A stretch of 64,000 bases of DNA from Bursaphelenchus xylophilus (GCA_904066235.2 CAJFCV020000003.1:434001-498000); one strand, 5' to 3'. Counted from the stretch's first letter, positions 50,901 to 60,279 are shown. Numbers and translations: made by a program. Notes: generated by a model not told the origin, from the letters alone.

Positions 50901-51111
50901 TATAATACCGTATTTTAAAAACCAACTATCACTTTCATCATTCCAGGACTTCTACGCGATCCTCCTAAAATGGATGACGAAACATCGAAGCAAGGCGTTT
51001 TACTCCAATTTGGCCACAACCAAGCTCTCCGAACCGGTCACAGCGACCAATCTTCATCAACGATTGGACAAGAAATTTGAAATTTATACAATCGTCTTTA
51101 TCAGGGTGTAA
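38935..51111 (+). CDS. aman-2: Golgi alpha-mannosidase II
   Basis: Thirteen exons join in phase to 1000 aa: 38935-39090, 39388-39665, 39976-40282, 41953-42122, 42188-42365, 43000-43182, 43628-43920, 44447-44734, 44779-44869, 45724-46121, 46659-46857, 47746-48042, 50947-51111. A short N-terminal tail and hydrophobic anchor (about 9-24) fit a type II Golgi protein. GH38 motifs: HSHTDPGW (82-89; His84 and Asp86 zinc ligands), WSVDPFGHGS with nucleophile Asp198, CGPDGQVCCQFDF, GDFFPYTED, and SLVQHHDAIT with zinc His459. Family role: it trims two mannoses from GlcNAcMan5GlcNAc2 on the way to complex N-glycans. It is about 10 percent shorter than insect and mammal enzymes, mainly in the stem and in the beta-rich C-terminal half. 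The commonest motif has Asn where Thr85 is. Introns are crowded with repeats, and the last one holds an antisense retroelement. Confidence 0.95.
40299..40453. mobile_element. Family A element in mannosidase intron 3
   Basis: TATCAGTCTGTCGGGAAAAT is intact; the right end TTTTCTATTTTTCCTACAGA is eroded. It starts 14 bases after the exon 3 donor. Confidence 0.78.
40646..41745. mobile_element. Family F, 1.1 kb foldback element in mannosidase intron 3
   Basis: It starts TACAGGGTGTTTCAAGAAAT and ends in the exact inverse, bordered by TA. The outer ~266 bp of the two arms differ, by eye, only by one base of an A run and one substitution (CATGCTT against CATGTTT). The inner ~230 bp of each arm still pair but with many differences. 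Arms carry repeated CGGCGGAG / CTCCGCCG runs. No transposase is inside. Confidence 0.88.
42393..42985. repeat. Fourth array of the 116 bp compound unit, in mannosidase intron 5
   Basis: TGTCGGGAAAATAATGTGG or variants lie at about 42399, 42515, 42624 and 42743. An inverted stretch follows (42840-42980) ending in CACATTATTTTCCCGAAAGA, so the array is flanked by a family A end in the opposite direction. Confidence 0.78.
45130..45582. mobile_element. Family C element in mannosidase intron 9
   Basis: ACAAGCGAAGTACTACCCTA with GTGCGACGCTGAGATTTTC at the left and CGTCGCACTTGTGGTACTTC with CCTTGT at the right. Full length. Confidence 0.82.
47040..47301. mobile_element. Family B element in mannosidase intron 11
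   Basis: TACAGTGTGGGACCTAATCC and GGATCAGGTCCCCCACTGTA. It is a near-perfect palindrome. Confidence 0.85.
48164..48512. mobile_element. Family D element in mannosidase intron 12
   Basis: GACTTACAAATCTTTGTGTG then TCCAAAAAATGTGTCATCAT at the left pairs with ATCATGACACATTTTCTGGA then CACACAAAGATTTGTC at the right. Confidence 0.75.
48507..48664. mobile_element. Family A element abutting the family D copy
   Basis: CATCAGTCTGTCGGGAAAAT and ATTTTCCCGACAGACTGACA; GAGCAC variant. Confidence 0.82.
48711..49421 (-). CDS. Retrotransposon Gag-like protein, LTR element remnant (BEL/Pao-like)
   Basis: A continuous 236 aa frame runs antisense inside the last mannosidase intron. Residues about 8-135 are a Gln/Glu/Leu-rich predicted coiled coil. 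Residues about 145-215 hold three zinc knuckles in a row: CLYCSSPHHNPLDC, CVNCLGSHDITGC and CLHCQAWHHTSLC. By family knowledge, several closely spaced CCHC knuckles in Gag are typical of BEL/Pao elements of nematodes and insects; Gag packages the element RNA. Codon use is GC-rich, unlike the intron around it. No protease, reverse transcriptase or integrase is present downstream: family A and D elements and intron follow. The element is therefore a non-autonomous or broken copy. The ORF is undamaged, which suggests a recent insertion or selection. Confidence 0.75.
   Translation of the reverse strand: MSGPSTSDAIKILQRENQKLRQQLESLSAAASSSYSAQSQLEEEAQHLRETLDEARRTRRILTQDNDRCNRDIQALREALRQQQRASAEEMAQLEEQVQQLAASLRIEEDIHRQTQLRLEASEALVNSLRHNLDQEMRRPHKIPRQPCLYCSSPHHNPLDCTTVTDRAVRRQLIGDRCVNCLGSHDITGCPSRKTCLHCQAWHHTSLCPLGDSSSDLRDVPGPSRSSGPGDRYTSS
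49487..49601. mobile_element. Family H element, minimal complete copy, inside the retroelement leader
   Basis: CTAGTTCGTTCTCAAAGTCG and CGACTTTACGAACAGACTAG form the ends over about 112 bp, with TA on each side. The interior has one CACTGTGCA block and GTCAGGGTGCGAGC, as in the SIK intron array. It lies between the retroelement primer-binding site and the Gag start. Confidence 0.82.
49780..49796 (-). other. Retroelement primer-binding site for tRNA-Trp
   Basis: On the minus strand TGGTGACCCCGACGTG is complementary to the 3' end of eukaryotic tRNA-Trp including CCA, the primer also used by avian retroviruses (from general knowledge). It lies about 360 bases upstream of the Gag start, in the right order and orientation. 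Two further CTGGTGACC copies occur on the same strand at about 49606-49614 and 49665-49676. Confidence 0.65.
49797..50320 (-). mobile_element. Probable LTR remnant of the antisense retroelement
   Basis: This stretch precedes the primer-binding site in element orientation, where the 5' LTR should be. It contains AATAAA on the minus strand (49957-49962). Its outer border is unclear and no matching second LTR exists in the window, so the length is a guess. Confidence 0.45.
50323..50824. mobile_element. Family C element interrupted by a G-rich repeat half
   Basis: GGCACCCCAAGTGCGACGCT opens it and AATCTGAACGTCGCAAGTGG closes it. At about 50450-50590 it is interrupted by GGGTCATGGGGGCTAAACTG and GGGGGGCTGTACTACCTTAG, sequence shared with 56600-56690. 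Confidence 0.68.
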
Positions 51112-51228
51112 CCGCTTTATATCAGCTTGCAATTTAGTATTGGAAATTGTGCAATATTTGTGCAACTTTTACGGGTTTTTCGTTTGCAATTGCAATAGTT
51201 ATCATGATGTTATGTAATACAGATTTTT

Positions 51229-51234
51229 AATAAA
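51229..51234 (+). terminator. Poly(A) signal of mannosidase II
   Basis: AATAAA is 118 bases after the TAA. Confidence 0.65.
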
Positions 51235-51448
51235 TCGAAGATTTGAAATGGGAGGTTGAATAAACCGGAAATTAAGGGGCAGATCTTGTTGAAACCCTTG
51301 TTGGAACATTACCATCTGCTGTAAAAATTCGTCTAACACCTTTCTTTAGCAAACGTCGCAAAAAAAGACCGCATTTTTTCCAACTTTCGACCTAGAAATC
51401 TCGGTAGTTTCTGCAAAGCGCGATCTACATATTATAGTAGTCTGTCTT

Positions 51449-51906
51449 ACAGGGGAAGTACTCCAAGGGCGACGCTCAGATTTTGATGAAACTTGGCACA
51501 AATTTAGAATGATTTTTTCTAAGATATATGCGAGAATTCTAGCCCGCGCTTTGCAGAAACAATCGAGATTTTTAGATCAAAAGTCGGCCAAAATTTAGGA
51601 CTTTTTGTCGAATTTCGGCTCGAAAAGTTTCATGCCTATTTCAACCGTAAAGGGTAATGTTTCTACAAAAAATAAAAATTTTCCGCTCAAAACTGCCAAA
51701 GTTATGGCCAAGATCCAAAAAGGTGTTTTCTCTCTGACCGCTCTCCACGTTTAGCGTGCTCTCTCGGCGGCAAAAATCGTTCGATATGTCGGCGGCGCCC
51801 GCAAAGCGCGAGGTTAAACTTTCAGTAATTGATATTTAGTCCATGCCCGACGTGTGTGCAAAATTTAAAGAAAATCGGAGCGTCGCACTTGGGGTAATTC
51901 CCCTGT
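51449..51906. mobile_element. Family C element, complete
   Basis: ACAGGGGAAGTACTCCAAGG with GCGACGCTCAGATTTTG and GAGCGTCGCACTTGGGGTAA with TTCCCCTGT. TTA flanks both ends, compatible with a TA-type target duplication. Confidence 0.85.
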
Positions 51907-52111
51907 TAATAGAAAAAATTATTCTAAATTTTCGCCAGGTTTCTTCAAAAGGATTTACTTTCACGTCGAGAAAGTGAATTGTGCCGTGGCAAAATCAAAT
52001 TTCTTTTCACTTCATCGACATGATAGGCGAAGCGACATTGTACTCATTATTTTGCTGGCACATTGATACTATTATATCTTTGTAAGCAGCAGTCGACTCT
52101 CGGCATTTTCT

Positions 52112-52275
52112 CCCCTAAAATTCATTCATATTGAGCACCATGGCTAACGATTTACAGTCCTCGAACCTCCGTGAACGAGAAGATAACGTTGCAAGTAAAT
52201 TCCCCAAATATTCTTGTCCTCCGTTTCCATGGCAGCCCAATGGAAGCCCAGCTTTTCCCACTTCTCATCATGGAT
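52112..52275 (+). pseudogene. Decayed duplicate of mannosidase II exon 8
   Basis: This matches the 5' half of the exon at 44447-44734, and about 20 bases of the intron before it. Shared blocks include GACGATTTACA, AACGAGAAGATAAC, CCCCAAAT, TTCCATGGCAG, GAAGCCCAGCTT and CCCACTTCTCATCAT. Damage: the acceptor TTTTCAG has become ATTGAG, one extra base near 52140 breaks the frame, and three bases are lost near 52175. Similarity ends at 52275. No other mannosidase exon is seen beside it. The presence of intron sequence means a DNA-level copy, not a retrocopy. Confidence 0.85.
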
Positions 52276-52770
52276 CCAATGGCCCGGGGCATGATGGAAA
52301 AATTGATAAAAATTTTACGAAACCAGCCACTATTTATTTTTTATTTATGAAATATATCGAAAATGCGGCTGACGTTGTATACGTAGGCCGTGTCTGGCCC
52401 GAATGCGATCCCTCCAATTATCCGGCCCTCTTCTTCGGATCAGGGCCGGCTTGAGTCGGTTTTTTTCGCGTCAAAAAATAACCCAGAGGAGGAGGGGAAG
52501 AGAGAGGATCGAGGGACGAAGAAAATGTTTGAATTTTCGTGTTTTTTGGTCTTAAAACTTTTGGGATTTTACGGCCGGAAATTCGGGCGAAAACAGTGGT
52601 TTTGGCTTTAAGATTTTGTTTGATTTTAACCCTTCCGACTTTGTAGGGGTTGATTTTTTACTAGTAAATCGCAAAGTGACTTTTTTGCAACTTGACTTTT
52701 TTGGACTGAGACCAAAGAGGGTCCCGAAACAAAGAGGCCCCCTTTTAATAAAATTTTTTGAAAATCAAAA
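52276..52770. other. Intergenic, nothing recognised
   Basis: A less AT-rich patch at 52380-52460 keeps a short open frame, but it continues out of the pseudo-exon and has no family. Confidence 0.4.
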
Positions 52771-52772
52771 TG

Positions 52773-52936
52773 AGAGGTGACATGTTATACGATAAAAAAA
52801 ACTTTTTGCAAAATGTAAAAATTAGGTATAACGCGTATAACACGTCGTCTGCTCTAAATTTTCATCGTGTGATTGCTGATTATTTTTTTCTATTGCGAAT
52901 TAAATTCAACAAAATTTGCATCGTATAACATGTCAC
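52773..52936. mobile_element. Small palindromic element with GGTGACATGTTATACGAT ends
   Basis: GAGGTGACATGTTATACGAT at the left and ATCGTATAACATGTCAC at the right. The core of the ends, GACATxTTATACGAT, is the motif repeated in the 6.3 kb and 8.2 kb arrays. A lone end is at about 53835. Confidence 0.72.
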
Positions 52937-53011
52937 ACACTATTTCTTTCATTTTGCAAATTCTCTTTTCATTTTTGGAGCCTTCTTGGTTATTTTCGAA
53001 TTTTCCGTGAA

Positions 53012-53139
53012 TATCAGTCTGTCGGGAAAATAACGGCGGATCGCCGCGCCTCGAGATCGCTCATCATCGCTTTGCGACTGCAAGCCGCGGCTTGGGATTT
53101 GGTGCGACGATCCGCCATTATTTTCCCGACAGACTGATA
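53012..53139. mobile_element. Family A element, CGGCGG variant
   Basis: TATCAGTCTGTCGGGAAAAT and ATTTTCCCGACAGACTGATA with CGGCGGATCGCCGCG inside. Ends are undamaged. Confidence 0.87.
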
Positions 53140-54110
53140 AAAAAAGGGGCCTCTCCTTCCTTTCTTTGTAGGCCTCTTCGTTTCGGGGGCCTCTTTGCTA
53201 GTTTTTGAGTTTTTCTTGGGCCTCCCCGGTTAAGGGACCTCTTCGCCTGCAACTCCTTTTCGGCATAGAACGCCAAAAATCACTCCAGATTTTACGAACG
53301 GAATAGTAGAAATTCATCCTCTCTTTGACGGTATAAATTGATTTTGAAACCTAAAACATGCTGTTTATGTTTCGAAACGTTGTCTTTGGCCTCCGCCAAT
53401 CGCAGTTTGGATCTAATCCAGAGGAGTTATTTATAGATTTTTCTCCTCTCGATTTTTTAACTTTCTAGGTCAATCAAGTAATAACAAGTCAAATGAGGGG
53501 GAAGAGAACACTTTTTGGTTTAGAAAATGACCTAGAAACTGGTGAATTTAAGATTTCAATGTTATGATGATGGTATACAGTAAGAAAATAATGAAAATTT
53601 CCGGGGTTATGACGCTTAGGTTTACCTCAAATTTTGAGGTTTTGCTCAGTCTAGGCCACATGCCAGTCTCTCAAAATTGTAGCTCGTTCTTTGCGAGCGC
53701 AGATATTCTACGAGATATGGGACGAGAGACTACGGCAGATGAAGAGAGAGGGTCAGAATAAAGTTGTCATAATTGTACCTATTTGTGTTTCCCGTATAAA
53801 ATTACTCGCGTAGGTCATGCAATGCCCCATGAGGGGTGACATGTTATACGATGAAAACCTGTAACACCTGATTTTACTTGAATTTTTAGAAAAAGATCTA
53901 GAAGTATCCACACCTTTTTTGGTCGTGACTTTTTGAAAAATCCGCCTGATAGGTAACTGTTAGCCTGTTTCCTTGAGGCCATTTCTTGATTTTCCACTTC
54001 CTCTTTTTCAATGTTCAGTTTGTATGTTACCATTTGATCCCTCTTGACCCCCATTCTTTTCTCGAAACTTCGGAAAGGCCTGTAAAAACTTACAAGAGAA
54101 ATACCACGGG
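53140..54110. other. Intergenic with a family H right end
   Basis: ACGCCAAAAATCACTCCAG then TTTTACGAACGGAATAG near 53270-53310 is a lone family H end. A purine-rich tract (AAAGAGGGTCCCGAAACAAA type) surrounds 53140-53240. No gene is recognised. Confidence 0.45.
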
Positions 54111-54450
54111 TAGATTTTGATGAAACTTGGGGACAAATTTAGAGTATTTTTTGCATGACATTTACGGGACTCCGAGCTCTCGCTTTGCAGAAACGAGCGA
54201 GATTTTTAGATCGAAAGTTGGTAAAATGTGACAATTTTTTTTCAAGTTTCGGCATGAAAAGTTACATATTTATTTCTACGGTAAAGGGTAATGTTTTCAC
54301 CAAAAAAAAATATTTTTTCCGCGCGAAACTGGCAGTGATACAGCCAAAAGAATTTTTTTCTGACCGCTCTCCGCATTTTACGTACTCTGTCGGCCACAAA
54401 AATCGTTGAATATCTCGTGTAATCCACATTATTTTCCCGACAGACTGATA
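54111..54450. repeat. Family C arm joined to a family A right end
   Basis: TTGATGAAACTTGGGG, TTTGCAGAAACGAGCGAGAT and CTCTCCGCATTTTACGTACT belong to family C. The stretch ends with CACATTATTTTCCCGACAGA, a family A end, without a matching start. Confidence 0.6.
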
Positions 54451-54591
54451 CAGAAAAAATGGGAAATTGCGTTTTTTTCAGAATTTGGAAAAAACTTTTA
54501 AATTTTTATCAATTTATAACCAAAAAATATCTTTTGTTTCTGCAAAATGCGAACCAAAAATCTCAATTTTTTTGACTTTTTAGAATTATCA

Positions 54592-54750
54592 TATCAGTCT
54601 GTCTGGAAAATAATGAGCACCCTGTGGCTGCGCCGATAGCATCGCTGAAGTGAAAAGTAATTTGATTTTGCCACAAAACAATTCATTTCCTCCGCCGCGA
54701 CGCGATTTTCGATGCGACAAATTGCTCATTATTTTCCCGACAACACATAA
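54592..54750. mobile_element. Family A element, GAGCAC variant
   Basis: TATCAGTCTGTCTGGAAAAT and CATTATTTTCCCGACAACAC; the right border is eroded after CCCGACA. Confidence 0.8.
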
Positions 54751-55280
54751 TACCTTCTATCTCTTCTCACGTCTTCATAATCCATCTTAAACATGTTCAT
54801 TCATTCCCCCCTTCTTCTCCGCTGTTCTTCAATTTTGACGCGTTCGATTAAATTTGTTTGATCCGATCTTGTTGTTTACACATTCAAAGGCCAAGCAGCG
54901 GGGAAAATGATGGAGGAATGGAGGGAGGCATTCTGTTTGCCTTCGGGCTCTTTTCATAGTTTGCGCTTTACACAAAACGCTTATTTTTTGGGGATTGAGA
55001 AAAAAAACCTGACGTCTCGATGAACAGGGGCTGGAAAAAACTGGAATGTAATGGATATATCGGAACGTCGGGAAAATTGTGAGTCGCTGCGCCAAGTGTC
55101 ATGAACTATGAATTTGCAAGATTTGAGTGAAAATGATTTGTTGTTGGGACATTTTGGTGGTAGTAGAATTGCGTGGGATTTTTGGTACAATATTATATCA
55201 ATGTTTTCTAGAACGTATATTAGTTTCTTACATTTAGTCTATGGTTGGCAGTCGTTTTGCAATTTTTTATACATATTATA
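54751..55280. other. Intergenic, nothing recognised
   Basis: No repeat family or coding structure is visible here. Confidence 0.4.
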
Positions 55281-55800
55281 TTAGTCTGCCGGGATAATAA
55301 TGAGCACTACAGTGGGGGACCTAAAAAAGTGGCAAAAACCGTACCATTTTGCATCCGGGAAGCATCAAAAATGTGGCAAAATGCTTCCCTCTCCAAGTGA
55401 AAAAACCTCGCTTTGAAGGGCGCGCCCTTTTTCCTCACAAAGGAGCTTTTGAAATCTGAGTTTTTTCACTCGGAGAAGGAGGTATTTTGCCACATTTTTT
55501 GATGCATCCTGGATGCAAAATGGTACGTTTTTGCCACTGGAACAGCTCCCCCACTGTACAGAGTACACACAATTTTAGCCGGGCTAAAAATTTTCAGCCC
55601 AGGTCTTTCAGAGTTCAAAGATTTAAAGAAATTTTTTTTTACTTGGAGAGGGAAGCATTTGGCCACATTTTTGATACTTCCCGGATGCAAAATGGTATGT
55701 TTTTTGCCACTAGATCTGGTCCGCCACAGTATGTCGCATCAAATGTCGCATTCCCGCCGAGAAATTGAATTGTGTCGCGGACTGATGCTGCTCAAGACAA
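55281..55800. mobile_element. Family B copies inserted into a family A element
   Basis: A family A left end (TTAGTCTGCCGGGATAATAA with TGAGCAC) is cut at 55307. A full family B copy follows at 55308-55558 (TACAGTGGGGGACCTAAAAA to CAGCTCCCCCACTGTA), then a half copy to about 55735. Family A interior then resumes (GTCGCATCAAATGTCGCATT, GAATTGTGTCGCGG). Confidence 0.75.
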
Positions 55801-55822
55801 AAAGTCCTGATAATTTGTATTG

Positions 55823-56256
55823 ACAAGGGAAGTACCCCAAGTGCGACGCTCAGATTTTCTTTAAATTTTGCACACGCGTCGGGAATAGACTAAATATCAA
55901 TTCCTGAAGTTTTAGCTCGCGCTTTGCAGGCGCCGCCGAGATATCGGACGATTTATGCCGCCGATGGAGAGCGGTCACAGAGAAAACACCTTTTTCGCCA
56001 TATCTTTGGCAGTTTCGCGCGGAAAAATTTGATTTTTTGTAGAAACATTATCCTTTACGGTAGAAACAGGCAGGAAACTTTTCGTGCCGAAATTCGGCAA
56101 AAAGTCTTAAATTTTCGCCGACTTTCGATCTAAAAATCTCGGTTGTTTCTGCAAAGCGCGAGCTAGGATTATCGCATATATCTTAGAAAAAATTATTCTA
56201 AATTTGTGCCAAGTTTCATCAAAATCTGAGCGTCCCACTTGGGGTACTTCCCCTGT
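55823..56256. mobile_element. Family C element, complete
   Basis: ACAAGGGAAGTACCCCAAGT with GCGACGCTCAGATTTTC and AAAATCTGAGCGTCCCACTT with GGGGTACTTCCCCTGT. Confidence 0.85.
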
Positions 56257-56377
56257 GAGTTTTTTCGGCTAAAAAATTAGAGTCGACCATCGAAATAAGA
56301 ATTTTTCTCTATTGTAAAAACAATTTTCTCACTAATTTTCACCATGACCAATGCGCCACAACTCTGATAGTGAGTAA

Positions 56378-56690
56378 ACGGGGCTTTGGTAGTTCAGCCC
56401 CCCACGAACGGTAGTTCAAACCCCCACTGTTTTGTCCGTTTCACACCCCCCATAATTAAAAAATTAGAATTATACAAAAAATGCAAATTAGAGTAAAATG
56501 ACCCCCGGCGTTTTAGCTCAAACCCCCAGTTACCGTCCAAATTCGTTCTTGTGGTTCAGGCAACGATGATCGTTGCCGAGAGAACCCAATCCCGAGTAGG
56601 CGCTTCAGATTGGATGAGGGGGTTTATACTGGGTCATGGGGGGCTGAACTGGACTGGGGGGCTGTAATACCTTAGCCCCGAGTAAACTCC
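56378..56690. mobile_element. G-rich foldback with CGGGGCT ends
   Basis: CGGGGCTTTGGTAGTTCAGC then CCCCC at the left pairs with GGGGGGCTGTAATACCTTAG then CCCCG at the right. The right arm recurs at 50510-50588 inside a family C copy. Confidence 0.7.
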
Positions 56691-57344
56691 TCGCTGATCC
56701 TAAGCCTCATTTGAAACTACACCAAAAATCTTCGTCTTTTTATGATTGACGTAAATTACGGCTAATTCCCGACTGATAACAAAAAATTTGCCTACACTTT
56801 GCGATCATTCTACATAACCTATCCCATGAAAGGAATGTTAATCCGCAGGCGTATCCTGGACATTTTTAAATACCTGTTCTGTCCTCTTATCTTCCATCTT
56901 ACTCATTTCGCCGTTCAAAGTGTGAACGCCAAACGAAAAAAAGAGGGCGGATGTCAGGTTGTCACGTTCCGCTTCATCCAGCAGTCCTTTCGACAATCGA
57001 TATTTTTGAACGAGAATGTACCCGTAGGACAATTTTTCTGGACTTCTTATAAACTAGTCATTATCGGGTTTTGAAATTCTTCCGAGAATTTTCAGAGATG
57101 TTTTTCTGCAAGATTTCGCTGCCCAACCTCTTCTATATGCATGCCAATTTCGAAAAATGTTTTTGTTTTGCAAGGGCCATCTTTTCCTCCGAGGCACTTT
57201 GGAAAATAAGATGACCAAACAAATCGTCTTGGCCAATCTTTTTGAACCCAGTACGGAAAGTATGATATTTTTTGAGACCTATTACTCTGCTTTTCAGCCA
57301 AAATACGGATTTCATTTTTTGCATTTTATTATAATAGAAACCAA
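56691..57344. other. Intergenic, nothing recognised
   Basis: A 91-codon frame at 56799-57074 and overlapping minus-strand frames lack any family signature. Confidence 0.4.
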
Positions 57345-57775
57345 ATTTTGGGTCAAGTGTTCCTCTGTGCCCAAAGAAGAGGACAATTCCATTGGGTCAA
57401 GTCTTTGACCCAGAGGCTAAAAAAGGGACAATTCCTTTGAGTCAAGTCTTCCTCTGAGTCCTCAAAAGGACCATTCTTTTGGGTCAAGTCTTTCTCCGAG
57501 CCCATAAAAGGACAATTTTTTGGGTCAACTTTTTCTCTGAGCCCATAAAAGGACAATTCTTTTTGGGTCAAGTCTTCCTCTGAGTCCATAAAAAGACAAA
57601 TTTTTTGAGTCAAGTCTTCCTCTGATCCCACAAAGATGACTGCTTTGTGGGCCAAGTCTCCCTTTGAGTCCATAAAAAGACAAATTTTTTGAGTCAAGTC
57701 TCCCTCTGAGTCCATAAAAATACAATTTTTTTGAGTCAAGTCTCCCTCTAATCCCAAAAAGATGACAATTCAAAT
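57345..57775. repeat. Minisatellite, about 42 bp unit
   Basis: About ten units of GGGTCAAGTCTTCCTCTGAG then CCCATAAAAGGACAATTCTT, starting near 57351, 57393, 57440, 57480, 57521, 57565, 57607, 57649, 57691 and 57734. Since 42 is a multiple of three, the minus strand reads as an open run of 14-residue repeats (LTQKICLFMDSEED type). The same sentence forms the spacer of the 116 bp compound unit. Confidence 0.85.
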
Positions 57776-58603
57776 TTTGGGCTGTTAAACCTCATGCCTT
57801 CAGCTCTTTTTCTCAAAAAATCAAAAAAAAATCTTTCAAATTCCACATTACTTCCTTACCTCGTGCTGTTTACCCCTTGCAGCTTGCTTTTCGCGGTTAA
57901 AACCCCACTTTAACCGGCTGCTAAACCTGCCGGAACGCATTATCCCCTTAATTCCTCACTTTTATCGCTCCCAGCATTCTCCGCGTTCCCCGGAATTGGC
58001 CACAATTTCGTGTTGGCCCCGAAATCATAAGCCCCAAGATTTTTGTTTGATTTCGGACGCCCTGAGGGCCCGAGAGCAAGTCTAGGTGATTTTTTCGAAC
58101 ACGTTCGGCCTTTTCACGAGATCCGTTTCTCTCTTCTGCCCGTTCGAACGCGCCATTATGCCCTCAGGGTTTGTAATTAAAACCATGCGGAGGGCTCGTT
58201 TTTGAATTTGGATATTACAAGTTTGAACGGGTTTTCGCGAGGAGCTGCTTGTAATTAGTAGCGTATGGGAAGAGGCGCAGGAGGCTGTGTTTTTGGACTT
58301 TTTTGTGGGAAACAGAAATAGATGGGTTTAGAAGAGTAAGGAAGAGTAAGTGGTAGTCTTGTGTGGGCTCTAACTATTACAATATTTCTCTGGAATACAG
58401 TGGAACCGATTCTAGAAAAATAGTAGCTCAAGCGGAGCTTCTGAATAGAGAAGGTTTCCTTACTCTAACAGGGCTATAAATTGCATGTCTCGGGCAGAAA
58501 AAAGCTATTGACTGCGGAAACGCTGCCCACTGTAGATTCTATCAACGTAAACACTTTTGATTTTTTGTTCTCGTCCAAAAAATGCAACCTAAAACTTTCT
58601 AAA
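57776..58603. other. Intergenic, non-repetitive
   Basis: 57860-58210 is moderately GC-rich and matches no repeat family. No exon structure is seen. Confidence 0.4.
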
Positions 58604-58744
58604 GAGTCGGGAAAATAATGAGCACTCTGTCACCGCGCAAACCGCATCGCCGCCGAGAAAACGAACAAAATCAAATTGCTTTTCACTACAGCGATGCGAT
58701 TGGCGAAGCAACGTTGTGCTCATTATTTTCCCGACAGACTGATA
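58604..58744. mobile_element. Family A element, left end shortened
   Basis: GAGTCGGGAAAATAATGAGC and CATTATTTTCCCGACAGACT with GATA. A lone second right end follows at about 59008-59032. Confidence 0.78.
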
Positions 58745-59032
58745 TAAAGTGTTTGGCCCATGCATTATCCTTTTTAGACTGTGGGGAAGATAATGGGAAT
58801 TTGTATGTCTTGTCTCTTCACATACAAACCAAAATTTGGGACAAGTCTTCCTCTGAACCCACAAAGGTGACAATTCAAATTTTGAAAGCTGCGTTTTTTC
58901 AGGATCCGTCAAAACTTTTAAATTTCAAATTTTTGCGCACCAAACCTCCAGCGCCAAAACCAAATTTCTTTCCACTTCAGCGACTCGATTAGCGCAGCGA
59001 CATTGTGCTCATTATTTTCCCGACAAACTGAT

Positions 59033-59581
59033 GATTTCTTGATTTCTTTATCTCTAAACTTATCACGTGTTTTACCAAGCATTCTTCCTCAATTTTTTAA
59101 CTGTCAACACTTCCCAATCCAACCCTCAAACATGACCTTTGACATCACTCTCCCATTCGCAGTTCCAACACCATGTTAAGCCTGAAATATTTGCACAGAC
59201 ACACCCAATTTTTCTCCTATATTTTTATATTTTTTAAAATATTTATTTTCACGGTTCTTGTCATCAAATATTTGCGCTGTTCCCATGATTTTGAAAATAT
59301 AAAAATGCAGGTTTTATGCGAAATGATTTCACTTCGGAAAGGCTTCGAAGAAGCGGCGTCATCGCCCTGATTTTCCCAAATTTTCCCGTTAATAATCCCT
59401 GAGTCATAGCCCGAACTTTGGAGGTCATGGGGTTTGTTTTTAGCGGCCGGCATTTCGAGGGAAATTGATGAATCTTAAGTGGAAATGCTTATTAAAGAAG
59501 CTGGATGAGTGATAAGACAAAATGAATGTTTTGTGGAGGAAAATCTCGTTATAATAAACACTTTTTACAACGACAAAATTT
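59033..59581. other. Intergenic, nothing recognised
   Basis: AT-rich sequence with short frames only. Confidence 0.4.
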
Positions 59582-60016
59582 TATTAGGGTGTCCCATAAG
59601 TCTTGCAAATTTTTGGATTTAAGAATTAACGTCTCATTTCGAGGGCCTCGAGAACTGTGCTCATTAATATTTGGTACTGTTAGAACCATCATCTCTTACA
59701 CTTGTTAACAGCATAAAAATTTTAACCAAGCAGATGCCCTCCGGGCAAATACTTGACATTCCTTAATATTATCCAGTTTTGGGAAGGGTTAGGAAAACGA
59801 TTCCGTTCTGGCAAAATCTTCAATGTCTAGTACAATATCGGGGCAGTGTGGGTAGCAGGTGGACTTTAGGTGGCCTTGTCATATACGATTTAGAAGCGCT
59901 TTATCTGGGCTTCACAACAGCATATCCAACATACTCCGTAATGCGTTTCAAAGCTTTCAGGAATTCGCACAAATCGACAACCCAAAAATTTGCAAGACTT
60001 ATGGGACACCCTAATA
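59582..60016. mobile_element. Family G, mariner-like palindromic element
   Basis: TATTAGGGTGTCCCATAAGT then CTTGCAAATTTTTGG at the left pairs with CCAAAAATTTGCAAGACTTA then TGGGACACCCTAATA at the right. GGGTGTCCCATAAGT-type ends recall mariner elements of animals (general knowledge). No transposase is inside. Confidence 0.82.
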
Positions 60017-60279
60017 CTATATACCTGTCTGTCGGGAAAATAATGAGCACTATGTCGCATCGAAAATCGCACCGAGAAAATGAATTGTGTCACGGCAAAA
60101 ACAAATTGTTTTTCATATATTATGCTTTGCAATGAAGCCAGGATAATCATCATTTTTTTCCGTTGGGAGAGCGCGCAAAATTCGGAGAGCAGGCAAAGAG
60201 AGAAATGGGGCTTTCGCCATCTCTTTGCAAAATTTTTGACACGCAAAACTTAAGATTTTTTCGAAAACGCCACTATGTC

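Noticed and set aside
52131..52454. A 107-codon frame as a new protein gene
   Set aside because: Its first half is the frame-shifted mannosidase pseudo-exon; the rest has no support.
56799..57074. A 91-codon + strand frame
   Set aside because: No splice context, domain or codon bias; antisense frames of similar length overlap it.
57353..57757. A 134-codon minus-strand frame of 14-residue repeats
   Set aside because: It is the translation of a 42 bp minisatellite whose period is a multiple of three.
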